From Agrilactobacillus fermenti (GTDB lineage Bacteria; Bacillota; Bacilli; Lactobacillales; Lactobacillaceae): a stretch of 64,000 bases of DNA. Both the position numbers and the translations under genes were made by a program. The notes beneath the pieces were generated by a model. The model saw nothing but the letters and a program-made list of their open reading frames with translations. It ran no database searches and was not told where the DNA came from. The stretch spans positions 1-64,000 of the forward strand of contig NZ_JACGCJ010000006.1 in assembly GCF_021030645.1 (NCBI RefSeq). The letters are read 5' to 3'. Positions 7,106 to 16,409 of this stretch are shown piece by piece. Position 1 is the first letter of the stretch. Each line of letters begins with the position of its first letter.

Positions 7106-8290
7106 CTAATTAAAATCCGAATTACCTGATTTAATAAAGGCCTTATATAAAACGCCCCAACAAATCAAAACGACAGTTACCAACAAGAAAAAGCCAATTT
7201 GATAACTCCCCGTCTGCTGCTTGATAACGCCCATAACTAATGGTGGAAAATAGCCGCCTAAACCGCCGATTGCGCCTACAAAGCCCGTTACAGTACCAGT
7301 ATTACCTTTGGAAACAAACGGTACCATCTTAAAGACGATGCCGTTACCTAAACCAGCCAAAACAGCCACAACGATAATTCCGGTCATGAATAAGCCCAAA
7401 CTATCTAAGGCAAAGGCCATCAATAAACCGGTTAGTGCCATTAAAGTAAAAAGAACTTGTAACAACTTCATCGGATTGACCTTATCTGCGATCGACCCAC
7501 CGATTGGCCGTACTAACGTGGCTACCGCAGCAAAAACTGCTGCCCATAAACCAGCATTGATCTGATTCACTTGAAATTGGTCTGACAGTAAAGCTGGCAA
7601 TAGATTACTCAAAGAAACAAATAAGCCGAAGGTCAAGAAATAAAATAATGACAAATACCAAGTATTGGCTTCTTTGGCGACGACAAAGGCTTGCCCTAAA
7701 GTCTTATCTTTATTCGTCGGCATTTCTTTACAAAAGATGAAGAATAATACAATCATAATGACCAACAAAACCATTAAGAAATAATAAACGGTTGATAAAT
7801 TATAGCTTTGCGAAATTTTTGGTAATGTCAAAGCTGCGACGGCGTTACCAATATTACCCACACTAGCGATACCTAAAACTAGGCCTTGCTTTTCTGGTGG
7901 ATACCAAACAGAAACATAAGAAATGGCCACTGCAAAAGAAGTCCCGCTCATACCCAAGAGAAAGGCTAAGAAGATCAATAGGCCAAAAGAACCACTGTTT
8001 AAAGCCATCGGGATCAAAAACAACGGGATCAATACAAAAATCATCAAAGCAATGTAAATCTTTTTGCCGCCAAAACGATCACTTAAGTAGCCCATGGGAA
8101 TTCGCATAATTGATCCCAATAAAACGGGTGTCGCGATCATAAAGGTCTTTTGTGACACACTCAATGATAACATCTTAGTAATTTGGTTGGCTAACGGCGC
8201 TAATGATGACCAAGCCATAAATGAAACTAGCATGGCTAATGTTCCCATCACTAACGCCATTATAGCGGCTGTTTTGTTGCTTTTCTCCAT
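7106..8290 (-). CDS. narK: Nitrate/nitrite transporter, NarK type
   Basis: This 394-aa MFS protein of the nitrate/nitrite porter family has twelve helices. The conserved glycine-rich nitrate signature appears as FLLGMSGTSFAVAISYVSVWYPPEKQGLVLG in the first half and as AGLGNGIVFKMVPF with GFVGAIGGLGG in the second. It imports nitrate or exchanges it for nitrite across the membrane to feed NarG. GGAGG at the end of moaA serves the ATG at 8290, four bases after the moaA stop. An upstream in-frame TTG lies inside that ribosome binding site and is unlikely to be the start. Confidence 0.93.
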   Translation of the reverse strand: MEKSNKTAAIMALVMGTLAMLVSFMAWSSLAPLANQITKMLSLSVSQKTFMIATPVLLGSIMRIPMGYLSDRFGGKKIYIALMIFVLIPLFLIPMALNSGSFGLLIFLAFLLGMSGTSFAVAISYVSVWYPPEKQGLVLGIASVGNIGNAVAALTLPKISQSYNLSTVYYFLMVLLVIMIVLFFIFCKEMPTNKDKTLGQAFVVAKEANTWYLSLFYFLTFGLFVSLSNLLPALLSDQFQVNQINAGLWAAVFAAVATLVRPIGGSIADKVNPMKLLQVLFTLMALTGLLMAFALDSLGLFMTGIIVVAVLAGLGNGIVFKMVPFVSKGNTGTVTGFVGAIGGLGGYFPPLVMGVIKQQTGSYQIGFFLLVTVVLICWGVLYKAFIKSGNSDFN

Positions 8291-8294
8291 ACAA

Positions 8295-9296
8295 TTATCC
8301 TCCAATTTGACTCATATGACGCCAAGTAGGCTTGTTATCTATAATTCGATCCGTTTGAGCTAACGCCATCTCATGATTCTCCGGCTTATTATTTAATGCC
8401 TTTTGGATCAAGGCATCGAAAGCCTGTTCATCATAGATCACGTCACGGATATTGATTTCTTCATCCCAATACAAGCAAGCTTTGATATAACCATCTGCAG
8501 TGATGCGCAAGCGATTACAGCTTTCACAAAAACGGCAACTAATTGGATGGATCAACCCAAAACTGCCAAGGGCACCCTTGATCTGATAATTTTCTGAAGG
8601 GCCATTACCTTGCAACGACTCGATCGGTGCGTAGTCATAGCCGGCCGTTTTACAAACTTCAAAAACCCGACTTAAACTCAGATATTCACTCTGCCAAGTC
8701 TTGCGGTCATTTCCGATCGGCATAAATTCAATAAATCGCACATTCACTTTATGATCCAATGTGTAATCTAAAAAATCTTTGACCTCATCATCATTTTGGC
8801 CCTTGATCACCACAACGTTCAACTTAATTGCCGTAAAGTCCAGTTCAGAAGCAACTCGGATGCCTTCTAAAACTTGTTTGATGTTACCACCGCGGGTAAT
8901 GGTCTTATAGCGATCCTTATGGAAGGTATCTAAGCTGATATTTAAGCGATCTAAGCCGGCTTCTTTGAGTGCTTGTGCTTTTCTTGGCAAATAAAGGCCA
9001 TTAGTCGTCATCGCAACATCATCAATACCATCAATAGCTTTGATACGGCGGATAATATCCACAATATCTGTTCTTGTCAAAGGCTCCCCACCCGTTAACC
9101 GTACGCTATGAACGCCATGACGCGCAAAATTTTTGACAACCTGAACGATCTCATCTTGGGATAAGACTCGGTCACTAGGAAAGAATGGTAACCCTTCTTT
9201 GGGCATACAATACACGCACCGAAGCGGGCAGCGGTCAGTGACAGAAATACGGATGTAGTCGTGGACACGGCCAAATTTATCTTTTAACAATTCCAT
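8295..9296 (-). CDS. moaA: GTP 3',8-cyclase MoaA (radical SAM)
   Basis: The 333-aa enzyme catalyses the first step of molybdopterin synthesis, GTP to 3',8-cyclo-GTP, with MoaC. The N-terminal radical-SAM cluster motif is CPLRCVYC, and TGGEPL binds SAM. A second 4Fe-4S cluster is held by CRFCESC plus a later Cys in YIKACLYW. The chain ends in Gly-Gly, required for catalysis in this family. The ATG at 9296 is chosen because AAAGGAAG precedes it; a longer frame to 9344 lacks a ribosome binding site. About 100 bp separate it from moaD, but no NreC-type box is seen there. Confidence 0.96.
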   Translation of the reverse strand: MELLKDKFGRVHDYIRISVTDRCPLRCVYCMPKEGLPFFPSDRVLSQDEIVQVVKNFARHGVHSVRLTGGEPLTRTDIVDIIRRIKAIDGIDDVAMTTNGLYLPRKAQALKEAGLDRLNISLDTFHKDRYKTITRGGNIKQVLEGIRVASELDFTAIKLNVVVIKGQNDDEVKDFLDYTLDHKVNVRFIEFMPIGNDRKTWQSEYLSLSRVFEVCKTAGYDYAPIESLQGNGPSENYQIKGALGSFGLIHPISCRFCESCNRLRITADGYIKACLYWDEEINIRDVIYDEQAFDALIQKALNNKPENHEMALAQTDRIIDNKPTWRHMSQIGG

Positions 9297-9400
9297 GGAA
9301 AAACTTCCTTTCCCAAGTTGGGACAATCTATGTAAATTAATCATGATTTGAAGTGGCTTTACTTTAATGAATCCTTTTTATAGGCGTATATAATCTCGCT

Positions 9401-9652
9401 TTAGCCGCCACTGACAGGCGGTATCAATGCAAATTCATGTCTTGCGGTCAGGTCGATAGTCTGTGCATCGTTGATGAAAACTTGATCGACCGCCAAACGC
9501 GTATTGGGCAGATAACTCGCAATTTTGGGATAGGCTTGAGCAATCAGCTGTTTGATTTGCGCTGCCGTCAAGGTTTTTTCAGTTACGGCGACTGAAATCT
9601 CATCTGCTGCAAGCATCTCTTGCAAATAAGCAAATAATTTAATTTGCAGCAT
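9401..9652 (-). CDS. moaD: Molybdopterin synthase small subunit MoaD
   Basis: This 83-aa ubiquitin-like sulfur carrier ends in PPVSGG. The terminal Gly-Gly is adenylated by MoeB and thiocarboxylated, then supplies the dithiolene sulfurs with MoaE. The ATG at 9652 follows GGAGG and overlaps the end of moaE by 14 bp, typical of tightly coupled subunits of one complex. Size and fold pattern (KLFAYL at the start) fit the family. Confidence 0.93.
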   Translation of the reverse strand: MLQIKLFAYLQEMLAADEISVAVTEKTLTAAQIKQLIAQAYPKIASYLPNTRLAVDQVFINDAQTIDLTARHEFALIPPVSGG

Positions 9653-10058
9653 CTTCCAAACCTCCCCAACGCGTCTTATCGGCGTCAAATTCTTCTTTCC
9701 AAATGGGCACGGTTTGCTTTAATTCATCAATCAAAGCCTCACATTGCTGAAAAGCTGCTTTCCGATGGGGTGCGGCGACACCGATAAAGACAGCTGCTTC
9801 AGTTAGTTCCAAATGGCCTATGCGATGGACCATGACCACGCGACTACCAGTAGCTTCAACCTTTGCGGCCATTTGAGCCATTTGCTTCACGGCCATCTCT
9901 TGATAAGCCGTATAAGTGATGGACTTGGTTTGAATGGCATCCGTCCATTCGCGGACAATACCCACGAATGTGACAATACCACCAAACTTAGGATCGACTA
10001 ATTTATGATAAAGCTCAGTCACGTCAATGGGTGTGTCAGTTATAGCGACATAGGCCAT
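9639..10058 (-). CDS. moaE: Molybdopterin synthase catalytic subunit MoaE
   Basis: The 139-aa protein shows the MoaE pattern: GGIVTFVGIVRE, then YTAYQEMA, HRIGHLELTEAAVFIGVAAPHRKAAF, and the catalytic lysine block VPIWKEEF. It converts cyclic pyranopterin phosphate to molybdopterin together with MoaD. AAGGAGG sits seven bases before the ATG at 10058. It is the first gene of the moaE-moaD-moaA-narK-ABC operon and lies behind a promoter with an NreC-like box (10115-10158). Confidence 0.95.
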   Translation of the reverse strand: MAYVAITDTPIDVTELYHKLVDPKFGGIVTFVGIVREWTDAIQTKSITYTAYQEMAVKQMAQMAAKVEATGSRVVMVHRIGHLELTEAAVFIGVAAPHRKAAFQQCEALIDELKQTVPIWKEEFDADKTRWGGLEDAAN

Positions 10059-10114
10059 CTCCAAGCCTCCTTAATTATAATAGCGAATCTATTCACAATT
10101 CTTTAACCATCCTT

Positions 10115-10158
10115 ATTATCCAAAAACCAAATGAGAATTACTATCAGTTATTTCCCTA
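10115..10158 (-). promoter_or_regulatory. moaE promoter with NreC-like box
   Basis: TAGGGAAATAACTG at 10145-10158 resembles the NreC consensus TAGGG-N4-CCCTA with a degenerate second half. The -10 GATAAT (10115-10120) is 34 bp from the box centre and the -35 (TAGTAA) is poor, as expected for an activator-dependent promoter. The same geometry occurs at narG and moeB. Confidence 0.65.
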
Positions 10159-10184
10159 ATATTTATAGCATGCTAAAAAGTATT

Positions 10185-10277
10185 TAACGGCTGAACACTA
10201 AGAGGGATGCCGTTAAACACTTTATTTTCTATTTTAATTATTTGTGATTAAGTGAGGTATTTCCCTTTTGAAACACC
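10185..10277 (+). repeat. Degenerate copy of the intergenic hairpin repeat
   Basis: GGCTGAACACTAAGAGG, then GATTAAGTGAGG, then CCCTTTTGAAACACC follow the order of blocks in the full repeats (GAGCACTAAC, GGTTAGGTGAGG, CCTTTTGGAACACG). TTTAACGGC (10183-10191) pairs perfectly with GCCGTTAAA (10209-10217). It lies between the moaE promoter and the MFS remnant. Confidence 0.5.
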
Positions 10278-10332
10278 CTGAATAAAAACGCCTATCAATC
10301 GAAAAATAGCGATATTAAAGAATAGGCCAACA

Positions 10333-10680
10333 TCATTGACTGGGGAACTCTCGCTCGGAAATACTCAGAAAATAAGGCTGGATCGGTGAGTTCAATAAAT
10401 ACATGATCAACCCAACCAACATGACGCGCTTGTCCTTAAAAAGTACTAATTGACTGCGAATACTATGGGCACTGGACTGCTGCAAGTCTTTCGGCAATGC
10501 TAAAACCCGAAAAAACCCAAGAAACCAGCAAGCCCGTTTTTGTAACGGGGCAATATAATTAGCAAAAGTCAGGGTAACCGATATCGCTGTACCGGAACCC
10601 AAAGCTGTTAAAACCCGAGAAAAAGCTAAGACATCATAAGTAAGAGCCAGTGTCGTCAGTAGATTGCCCGCAACAAAGCA
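10333..10680 (-). pseudogene. MFS transporter remnant
   Basis: The frame reads LTTLALTYDVLAFSRVLTALGSG, then TAISVTLTFANYIAPLQKRA: helix 3-4 of a DHA1-type efflux pump with its conserved arginine. It jumps directly to a cytoplasmic-loop-like stretch (LPKDLQQSS) and RVMLVGLIMYLL, so the middle of the first half is deleted. The N-terminus is missing (in-frame TGA above 10680) and the chain stops after ISEREFPSQ. No ribosome binding site is visible. It is a decayed gene, probably once linked to the adjacent MarR regulator. Confidence 0.7.
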
Positions 10681-10706
10681 TCAACGACTTATCCGGATGA
10701 ATTTAT

Positions 10707-11141
10707 TCACTTGCGCATTTTGGCATTAAAGAACTGAATAATGGTATTCAAACTGTTTAGGGTTGTTTGATAATCTTGATCTAGAATTTCGTGCAGTATT
10801 TGATCATCCTCAGCATAAATTTTTTTGATCTGCGGTAAAAGCTCTCGGGTTTTGGGTGTTAATATGATCCGTTTGAATCGATTATCTTTGGGCGCAGCCA
10901 CTCTAACGATCAGTTCTCTTTTTTCCATCAGTTTCAGTAAAGCCGTTGCCGATGATTTTTGAATATTAAATTCCTGTTCCACATCGAGTTGAAAAATATC
11001 CCGTTGATTTTCTTCCCGAGAAATAAAATCGATGATACTCATCTGAACACCGGTTAAACCCAGTTTTTTAGCTTGATGTTCTGTGAATCGTTGCATTGAA
11101 TTACTGGCACGTTTGATAGCGATACCAATTGTTCTAGGCAT
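10707..11141 (-). CDS. MarR-family transcriptional regulator
   Basis: The 144-aa winged-helix protein has a recognition-helix region FNIQKSSATALLKLMEKRELI and a wing with APKDNRFKRIILT, the Asp-x-Arg of MarR proteins. It lies divergently from the drug-type MFS pump at 11295, with 150 bp between them. A perfect 20-bp palindrome at 11263-11282 between the MFS promoter region and its start is the likely operator. It probably represses the pump until a ligand binds. Confidence 0.9.
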   Translation of the reverse strand: MPRTIGIAIKRASNSMQRFTEHQAKKLGLTGVQMSIIDFISREENQRDIFQLDVEQEFNIQKSSATALLKLMEKRELIVRVAAPKDNRFKRIILTPKTRELLPQIKKIYAEDDQILHEILDQDYQTTLNSLNTIIQFFNAKMRK

Positions 11142-11262
11142 AACTACGACCTCATTTCAAAATTTAAGTTCTATGTTGTACTAATTTTATTTTTTGTAAA
11201 TTAATTAATATAATACCAAACCTTACCCTTACATAAAAATGAATTATATGCTAGCATGACTA

Positions 11263-11282
11263 ATAGTTCTATTTAGAACTAT
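11263..11282. promoter_or_regulatory. Likely MarR operator
   Basis: A perfect inverted repeat ATAGTTCTA-TT-TAGAACTAT lies just before the ribosome binding site of the MFS gene. A related half site AGTTCTA occurs near 11166 close to the marR start, consistent with control of both genes. Confidence 0.7.
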
Positions 11283-11294
11283 ATAGGAGGCTTT

Positions 11295-12731
11295 ATGCAA
11301 AAAATCAGTAACAAAAAATTATATCTCGCTATTCTTGCCACTGGACTCATGTCTTTTTGTGGTATCGTTGTCGAAACAGCTATGAACATCACATTTCCAA
11401 CATTGATGAAAGAATTCGGTGTGGGCACCACTGCTGTTCAATGGACGACAACGGCTTATCTTCTCGTTGTTTCAATTTTTGTGCCGATCTCATCATTCCT
11501 TAAACGGCGCTTTAGCAACCGGACACTCTTCATCTTCGCCAATTTATGCTTTATCGTTGGTTTATTAATTGATGCTTTCGCAATGAACATTATTATGTTA
11601 ATTGCTGGCCGTATCGTTCAGGGGATGGCGGCTGGTATCGCCTTACCATTAATGTTTAATATCATCATTGAGTATGCCCCTCTACAGAAAATCGGTTTCT
11701 TAATGGGCATCGGCACACTTGTCACAGCCATCGCTCCTGCTTTAGGCCCAACTTATGGTGGCCTGATCGTCAGCACATTGACTTGGCATTACATTTTTAT
11801 CTTCCTATTACCTGTTATGCTGATTTCACTGATAGCTGGGCTTTATGCGATCCAAGCTGATGCTTTCAACAAGGAAACTAAGTTAGACATCATCAGCTGG
11901 CTGCTGATCGCCATCTTCTTTTTCGGTGTGATCAATGCTGCCACTAAGCTAAACAGTTTACAAACACAGCTCCCTGTTTTCTTAATTTATCTAGTGGCTG
12001 GCATTCTTGCCATAACTGCTTTTGTGATACGTAGTCGGCGCGTCACTCAACCAATCATCAATTTATCGATCACCCAGTTTAAACGGTTCGATCTCCACTT
12101 ATTGAGTTACTTCTTGATGCAATTAACTAACTTAGGGATTTCATTTATTTTACCGAACTATCTACAAATCGTGAACCATCGAACGGCGTTGATTGCGGGT
12201 TTACTCATGTTACCTGGCGCCGCATTAGGTGCTGTTTTTGCACCGATTGGCGGCCGTATTATGGATCGTTTTGGAGCACGTAAACCTATTTTGACCGGTA
12301 TTTTATCCCAGCTAGTGGCTTTATTTTTACTAATGCTTTTCGCACGTCACATTCAGCCAATGGCGCTTTCGATAATCTATATTCTTTTCATGTTAGGTAT
12401 GGGTTTACAAGCAGGAAACATCATGACCAATGGCTTAAAACAAGTGCCCAAACAATTAAGCGCCGATGGCAACGCACTTTTCAATACGGCCATGCAATTT
12501 GCCGGTGCGCTAGGTACGTCGATTATTTCAGCAATTGTTGCCTTTTCCCAACAAGGCCACGCTGGTTCTTTTGCGAGCCGCACCGCTCTTGGCGCTCAAA
12601 ACGCTTTGATTCTTTTGGTTATTTTGGCAGCCATCAATACGGTTTCACTGATTATCGCCCTGCGAACAACTAAGTCTAAAACCACTAAAGCAACGCAAAA
12701 TGTTATGCAAGAATCAACGGAGCGCTCATAA
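11295..12731 (+). CDS. DHA2-family multidrug MFS transporter (14 TM)
   Basis: The 478-aa protein resembles EmrB/LmrB pumps. It shows VVETAMNITFPTLMKEFGV in helix 1, QWTTTAYLLVVSIFVPISSFLKRRF (motif A region), RIVQGMAAGIALPLMFN and the motif C-like GTLVTAIAPALGPTYGGL. About fourteen helices are expected. AGGAGG lies before the ATG. It is divergent from the MarR repressor at 10707 and is followed by a terminator at 12779. The likely role is proton-driven export of amphipathic drugs; the natural substrate is unknown. Confidence 0.92.
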   Translation: MQKISNKKLYLAILATGLMSFCGIVVETAMNITFPTLMKEFGVGTTAVQWTTTAYLLVVSIFVPISSFLKRRFSNRTLFIFANLCFIVGLLIDAFAMNIIMLIAGRIVQGMAAGIALPLMFNIIIEYAPLQKIGFLMGIGTLVTAIAPALGPTYGGLIVSTLTWHYIFIFLLPVMLISLIAGLYAIQADAFNKETKLDIISWLLIAIFFFGVINAATKLNSLQTQLPVFLIYLVAGILAITAFVIRSRRVTQPIINLSITQFKRFDLHLLSYFLMQLTNLGISFILPNYLQIVNHRTALIAGLLMLPGAALGAVFAPIGGRIMDRFGARKPILTGILSQLVALFLLMLFARHIQPMALSIIYILFMLGMGLQAGNIMTNGLKQVPKQLSADGNALFNTAMQFAGALGTSIISAIVAFSQQGHAGSFASRTALGAQNALILLVILAAINTVSLIIALRTTKSKTTKATQNVMQESTERS

Positions 12732-12778
12732 GTTGGTTTCTATCTGGTTTTGACTATGTACATGATAAAAATAAAGTG

Positions 12779-12817
12779 CCCCATAATTGTTAGGCAAATA
12801 CACTAACGATTTTGGGG
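12779..12817 (+). terminator. Terminator after the DHA2 pump
   Basis: CCCCA...TTGTTAG pairs with CTAACGA...TGGGG around a 9-nt loop and is followed by TATTTTTATG on the plus strand. Confidence 0.85.
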
Positions 12818-12921
12818 TATTTTTATGCATCATGTTGCTAAACACCATTGTCTTATAGACTACAATCCGCTATCGTGGAATAATTAATTTTATCGAATAT
12901 CAAAGAGATAGGGGCAATGTC

Positions 12922-13842
12922 ATGAATCAACTAAAATCAAACAAAATCATTGGGATGCTTTATGCTATCAGCGGTGCCGTACTTTGGGGTGTTTCGGGAA
13001 CGATTGCTCAATATCTGTTTGCCACGTATCATCCGTCACCTGTTTGGTTGGTGGGTATTCGGCTCCTTTTTGGCGGTTTGGTCCTGTTACTTTGGTCTTT
13101 GATTACTGAAGGGCGCGAAACATTTGCTATTTTTCGGCATAAAAAAGACACCCTTGCCCTGATCCTCTTCGGTCTACTGGGCATGATGCCTTCACAACTC
13201 TGTTATTTTAGTGCGGTCAATGCCAGCAATGCGCCCACAGCTACCGTACTGCAAAACCTAGGTCCGCTTTTCATTATTATCTTTGTCGCCCTTGCCAATC
13301 ACAGTCTGCCCCGACAAATCGACACGATCTCTATCATTATCGCCCTCTTTGGTACCTTTATGTTAGCCACCAATGGGCAATTTACCCATCTTGCGCTCAC
13401 GCCTAAGGGTATGTTCTGGGGCATACTTGCTGGTGTCGCAACTGCGGTCTATACTTTGATGCCACGCCGTCTTTTGCGTACTTACGATGCTAAGTTTGTC
13501 ATCGGTTGGGCTATGTTGATCGGCAGCTTACCTTTCACTTATAATACTTTCACCAATAAAAGTGTGCCTTTGACACCAGCGTTATTGGGTTGGATCAGCA
13601 TCGTCGTCGTGGTTGGTACAGCGTTAACTTACCTATTATATCTAAAAAGTTTACAATATTTGGCGCCGACAACGACTGGCATGCTGGGTGCTTTCGAACC
13701 TTTGACGGCTACTGTTCTAGCGGTGACTATTTTAGGTACGCCCTTAACCTTACCCAAGGCTGTCGGTGGTATCTTAATTTTATTGACTACTTTCTTACAG
13801 GCTCTGGGTACGCGGCGCAGTCGTATGCAATCGAAAAACTAA
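12922..13842 (+). CDS. DMT-superfamily transporter (EamA family)
   Basis: The 306-aa protein has ten predicted helices in two EamA repeats: GMLYAISGAVLWGVSGTIAQ opens the first and GMFWGILAGVATAVYTLMPRRLL the second. EPLTATVLAVTILGTPL near the C-terminus is typical of the family. An AGGGGC site precedes the ATG. It lies between a terminator and the convergent ABC permease gene, so it appears monocistronic. Family members export amino acids or metabolites; the substrate cannot be read from the sequence. Confidence 0.9.
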   Translation: MNQLKSNKIIGMLYAISGAVLWGVSGTIAQYLFATYHPSPVWLVGIRLLFGGLVLLLWSLITEGRETFAIFRHKKDTLALILFGLLGMMPSQLCYFSAVNASNAPTATVLQNLGPLFIIIFVALANHSLPRQIDTISIIIALFGTFMLATNGQFTHLALTPKGMFWGILAGVATAVYTLMPRRLLRTYDAKFVIGWAMLIGSLPFTYNTFTNKSVPLTPALLGWISIVVVVGTALTYLLYLKSLQYLAPTTTGMLGAFEPLTATVLAVTILGTPLTLPKAVGGILILLTTFLQALGTRRSRMQSKN

Positions 13843-13874
13843 TGTCTATTCCAAAAGACGTTCAGCGTCTGGAT

Positions 13875-15363
13875 CTAGTTGAAAGCGTTGTTTTTTAACC
13901 CAAATAATCCCAGCGCTGCTAAACTACCGATACTCAAATACAGCAGCGTTGGCAAAAATAAATGCGCCTGATCAAACGGCAGCAATGGTGCTCCGTTAAG
14001 ATATAGGTAGAAAAATACGACTAAGATCACTTGAAATGGCCTTTGACTCTTGGTTAAGCACCTGATTAATTGCGCTACCAGTGGCAACTGCAAAGCCCAA
14101 ATCAATAATGCCAAATAGACCATAACAGTAGTTTGTTGAACGACCGGTAAAATTAAACCCAGCGCTAAAAGCCAACCGCTAATACTGGCCCACCATTTTT
14201 GCCGTCGCTGCCCGTCAGGAACGGTTTGCAACCATTGGGCAACCCCGGTTTGAACCGCTGTGGCACCTAAATTTGCAAATAGTGGGGTCGCAAGAAGGAA
14301 AAGTAAGGGTAAGGCTAGGTGCCCCATTTGGTGAGTTGTCGTTGTCCAGCTCCATAGCCAGGTTATCAATAGCAGCCATAGCCAATAGCGCGAAACATCA
14401 CCAGTTAGTAAGCGAAAGGCAAGATATAGCCGAGACTGTTTGAAGCTAGTGACCCATGGTTTTGTGACCTTAATCGGGTCACGTCGCTTTGCTGGCTTAA
14501 ATACCAGCGGTCGATGTTCTAAAAATAACGTCGCTAGTAAAACCAGTAAACAGCTTAAACTGAGCAGTACGCTTATATTCACCCAGTCTGTGGTAGTTAA
14601 CCGGATCATTGGAAAAACGAGTGATTGCTGACCGGTATAGTGTGTGCCAGTGCTACCGATCACCCGCAGCACATGCAGTGACCCACCACCACTGGCGGTC
14701 AACGCCTGTTTGATGTTTTCAATCAAATAATGACTACCAGAAAGATTAAAAATATTTACCAATCGGCTAGGTGTCGTCTGATAATCCGTACCAGCTGCAT
14801 ACAAAAAAATTAAAGAAGCACTTAACAATACAGTCCCCAAACGGCCACGTAACCCGGGCAGCACCTCAATCACCAAAGTTAGCGCCGCCACAAAACATAA
14901 CCCGGGTAATAATATTAAAAATACCATCAGAAATTGCCCTAAATTCACCGTTCGATACTTCATCAGCGTCGCGATTAATGTGAAAGCTACGGTTATACCC
15001 CAGAAAATCAGCATGAAACAACAATTACTCAAGAATTTCCCAAATATGTAGCGCCGACGCGTGAATGAGCTCGTCAGAAATAAAGCCATTGTTCCATTCT
15101 CTCGATCTAGCTGAATGCTATTGCTTAAAAAGATGGCACCGAGCACAGGTAAAATAAAGCCGATAATAAAACCAACACTAATGGCCGTCCAAGTCGCATT
15201 ATCGGCCTGAGTATAACGGCTGGGCTCAATAATCAATGGCCGCATTACCCCCCGCCTGTTTTGGTAACATCAATGTCACTGAAAACATTAAACAAAGACA
15301 TAATGCTAGAAAAGAACGGCGCCGCACTTTTTCTCGAAAAGTAGCCCGAAAACTTGTAATCAT
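13875..15363 (-). pseudogene. ABC-2-type permease, frameshifted at a G6 run
   Basis: The downstream frame (15245-13875, 456 aa) is a multi-pass permease with TAISVGFIIGFILPVLGAIFLSNSI and LDRENGTMALFLTSSFTRRRY. The natural start is the ATG at 15363, which overlaps the ATPase stop (ATGA) and begins MITSFRATFREKVRRRSFLAL. That frame ends after about 45 codons. Removing one G from the run of six near 15246-15251 joins the two parts into one protein of about 494 aa (…LPKQAGVMRPLIIEP…). It may be a real mutation, a phase-variable tract or a sequencing error. The role would be export with the adjacent ATPase; the substrate is unknown. Confidence 0.75.
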
Positions 15364-16238
15364 AGTGGTACCACACCCTTTAACATGCCAAGATAAGCTT
15401 CTTCTAAGGTCGGCAAAACTTGCTGGGCCTCTTTTTGCCGCGGCTTTTGCGTAATTTCACGGATTTGAATACCTTCAGGTTTTTGTACCAATGTACTTGT
15501 ATCTTGGGTTAAATATTGAGACATCGCTGGAAGTTCCGATGTAACTGGATAAGCCCAGACAAATCCCTGTGCTTTTTGAATCAAGGTATTGGGCGCCCCT
15601 TGGTAAAGAAAGCGGTCTTTATGTAAAATTAAAATTTGACTGGCGATGGCTTCGACATCCAATACGATGTGGGTCGAAAGCAGCACCAAGTGATCACGAG
15701 CAAGCTCGGCCAACAAATTTCTTAATGTGACGCGCTCTTCAGGATCCAGCCCCGTGGTTGGTTCATCAGCGATCACCACGGCTGGCTCATTCAATAAAGC
15801 CGCCGCAATACCAACCCTCTGGCGCATACCACCAGAAAAATCTTGCAAGCGTTTCTGTCCCACTTGACTCAAATGAACTCGTTGTAATAATTGCGCAATT
15901 TGCTTTTGTGCTACTTGTTTGGTCATGCCTTTCATACTGGCAAGATAGGTCAGATATTCCTGAGCGGTTAAATTGGGGAAATACGGAACTTTCTGTGGCA
16001 AATAACCTAGTACGGCCTGCATCGTTTTAGGGTGCGTGATGATATTTGTACCATTCAAGTAGACGGCGCCATGAGTGGGTTTTTGTAAAGTGGTCAATAT
16101 TTTTAATAATGTTGTTTTGCCCGCGCCATTTGGTCCTAAAAGGCCAATCGCCCTGCCTGAATGAAGCTCCGCTTGTAAGTCTGCAAAAATCTTTGTGCCA
16201 TCGTAGTGCTTACTTAGCTGCTTTATTATTAGATCCAT
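15360..16238 (-). CDS. ABC transporter ATPase (exporter type)
   Basis: This ATPase of about 292 aa shows Walker A GPNGAGKT near residue 36, Q-loop YLPQ, signature FSGGMRQRVGIA near 134, Walker B VVIADEP and the H-loop STH. It resembles the antibiotic/bacteriocin and Na+ exporter groups (BcrA/NatA-like), with an extended C-terminal domain (residues 220-290). I start at 16238, where AGGTGGGGG precedes the ATG. Its stop overlaps the permease start at 15363. If the frameshift there is real, this ATPase has no intact partner in the window. Confidence 0.9.
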   Translation of the reverse strand: MDLIIKQLSKHYDGTKIFADLQAELHSGRAIGLLGPNGAGKTTLLKILTTLQKPTHGAVYLNGTNIITHPKTMQAVLGYLPQKVPYFPNLTAQEYLTYLASMKGMTKQVAQKQIAQLLQRVHLSQVGQKRLQDFSGGMRQRVGIAAALLNEPAVVIADEPTTGLDPEERVTLRNLLAELARDHLVLLSTHIVLDVEAIASQILILHKDRFLYQGAPNTLIQKAQGFVWAYPVTSELPAMSQYLTQDTSTLVQKPEGIQIREITQKPRQKEAQQVLPTLEEAYLGMLKGVVPL

Positions 16239-16345
16239 AAAACCCCCACCTTCCAAATAATGGCTAATTCTAAATTACCGCTATCTCGAGCAAGTGCCTA
16301 TCAGACTTAAGTATTAAAATGCACACCTATTTTGGCCTTAGAAAA

Positions 16346-16385
16346 AGAGAGTGAAAACAAAATTAACACTTTGCTTTCACTCTCT
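16346..16385 (-). terminator. Terminator of narGHJI
   Basis: AGAGAGTGAAA pairs with TTTCACTCTCT around an 18-nt loop, with TTTTTC following on the minus strand, 25 bp after the narI stop. The loop contains ACAAAATTAACACTTTG, related to loops of other terminators in this window. Confidence 0.85.
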
Positions 16386-16409
16386 ATCTGTTTACAAACA
16401 CTTCTATAT

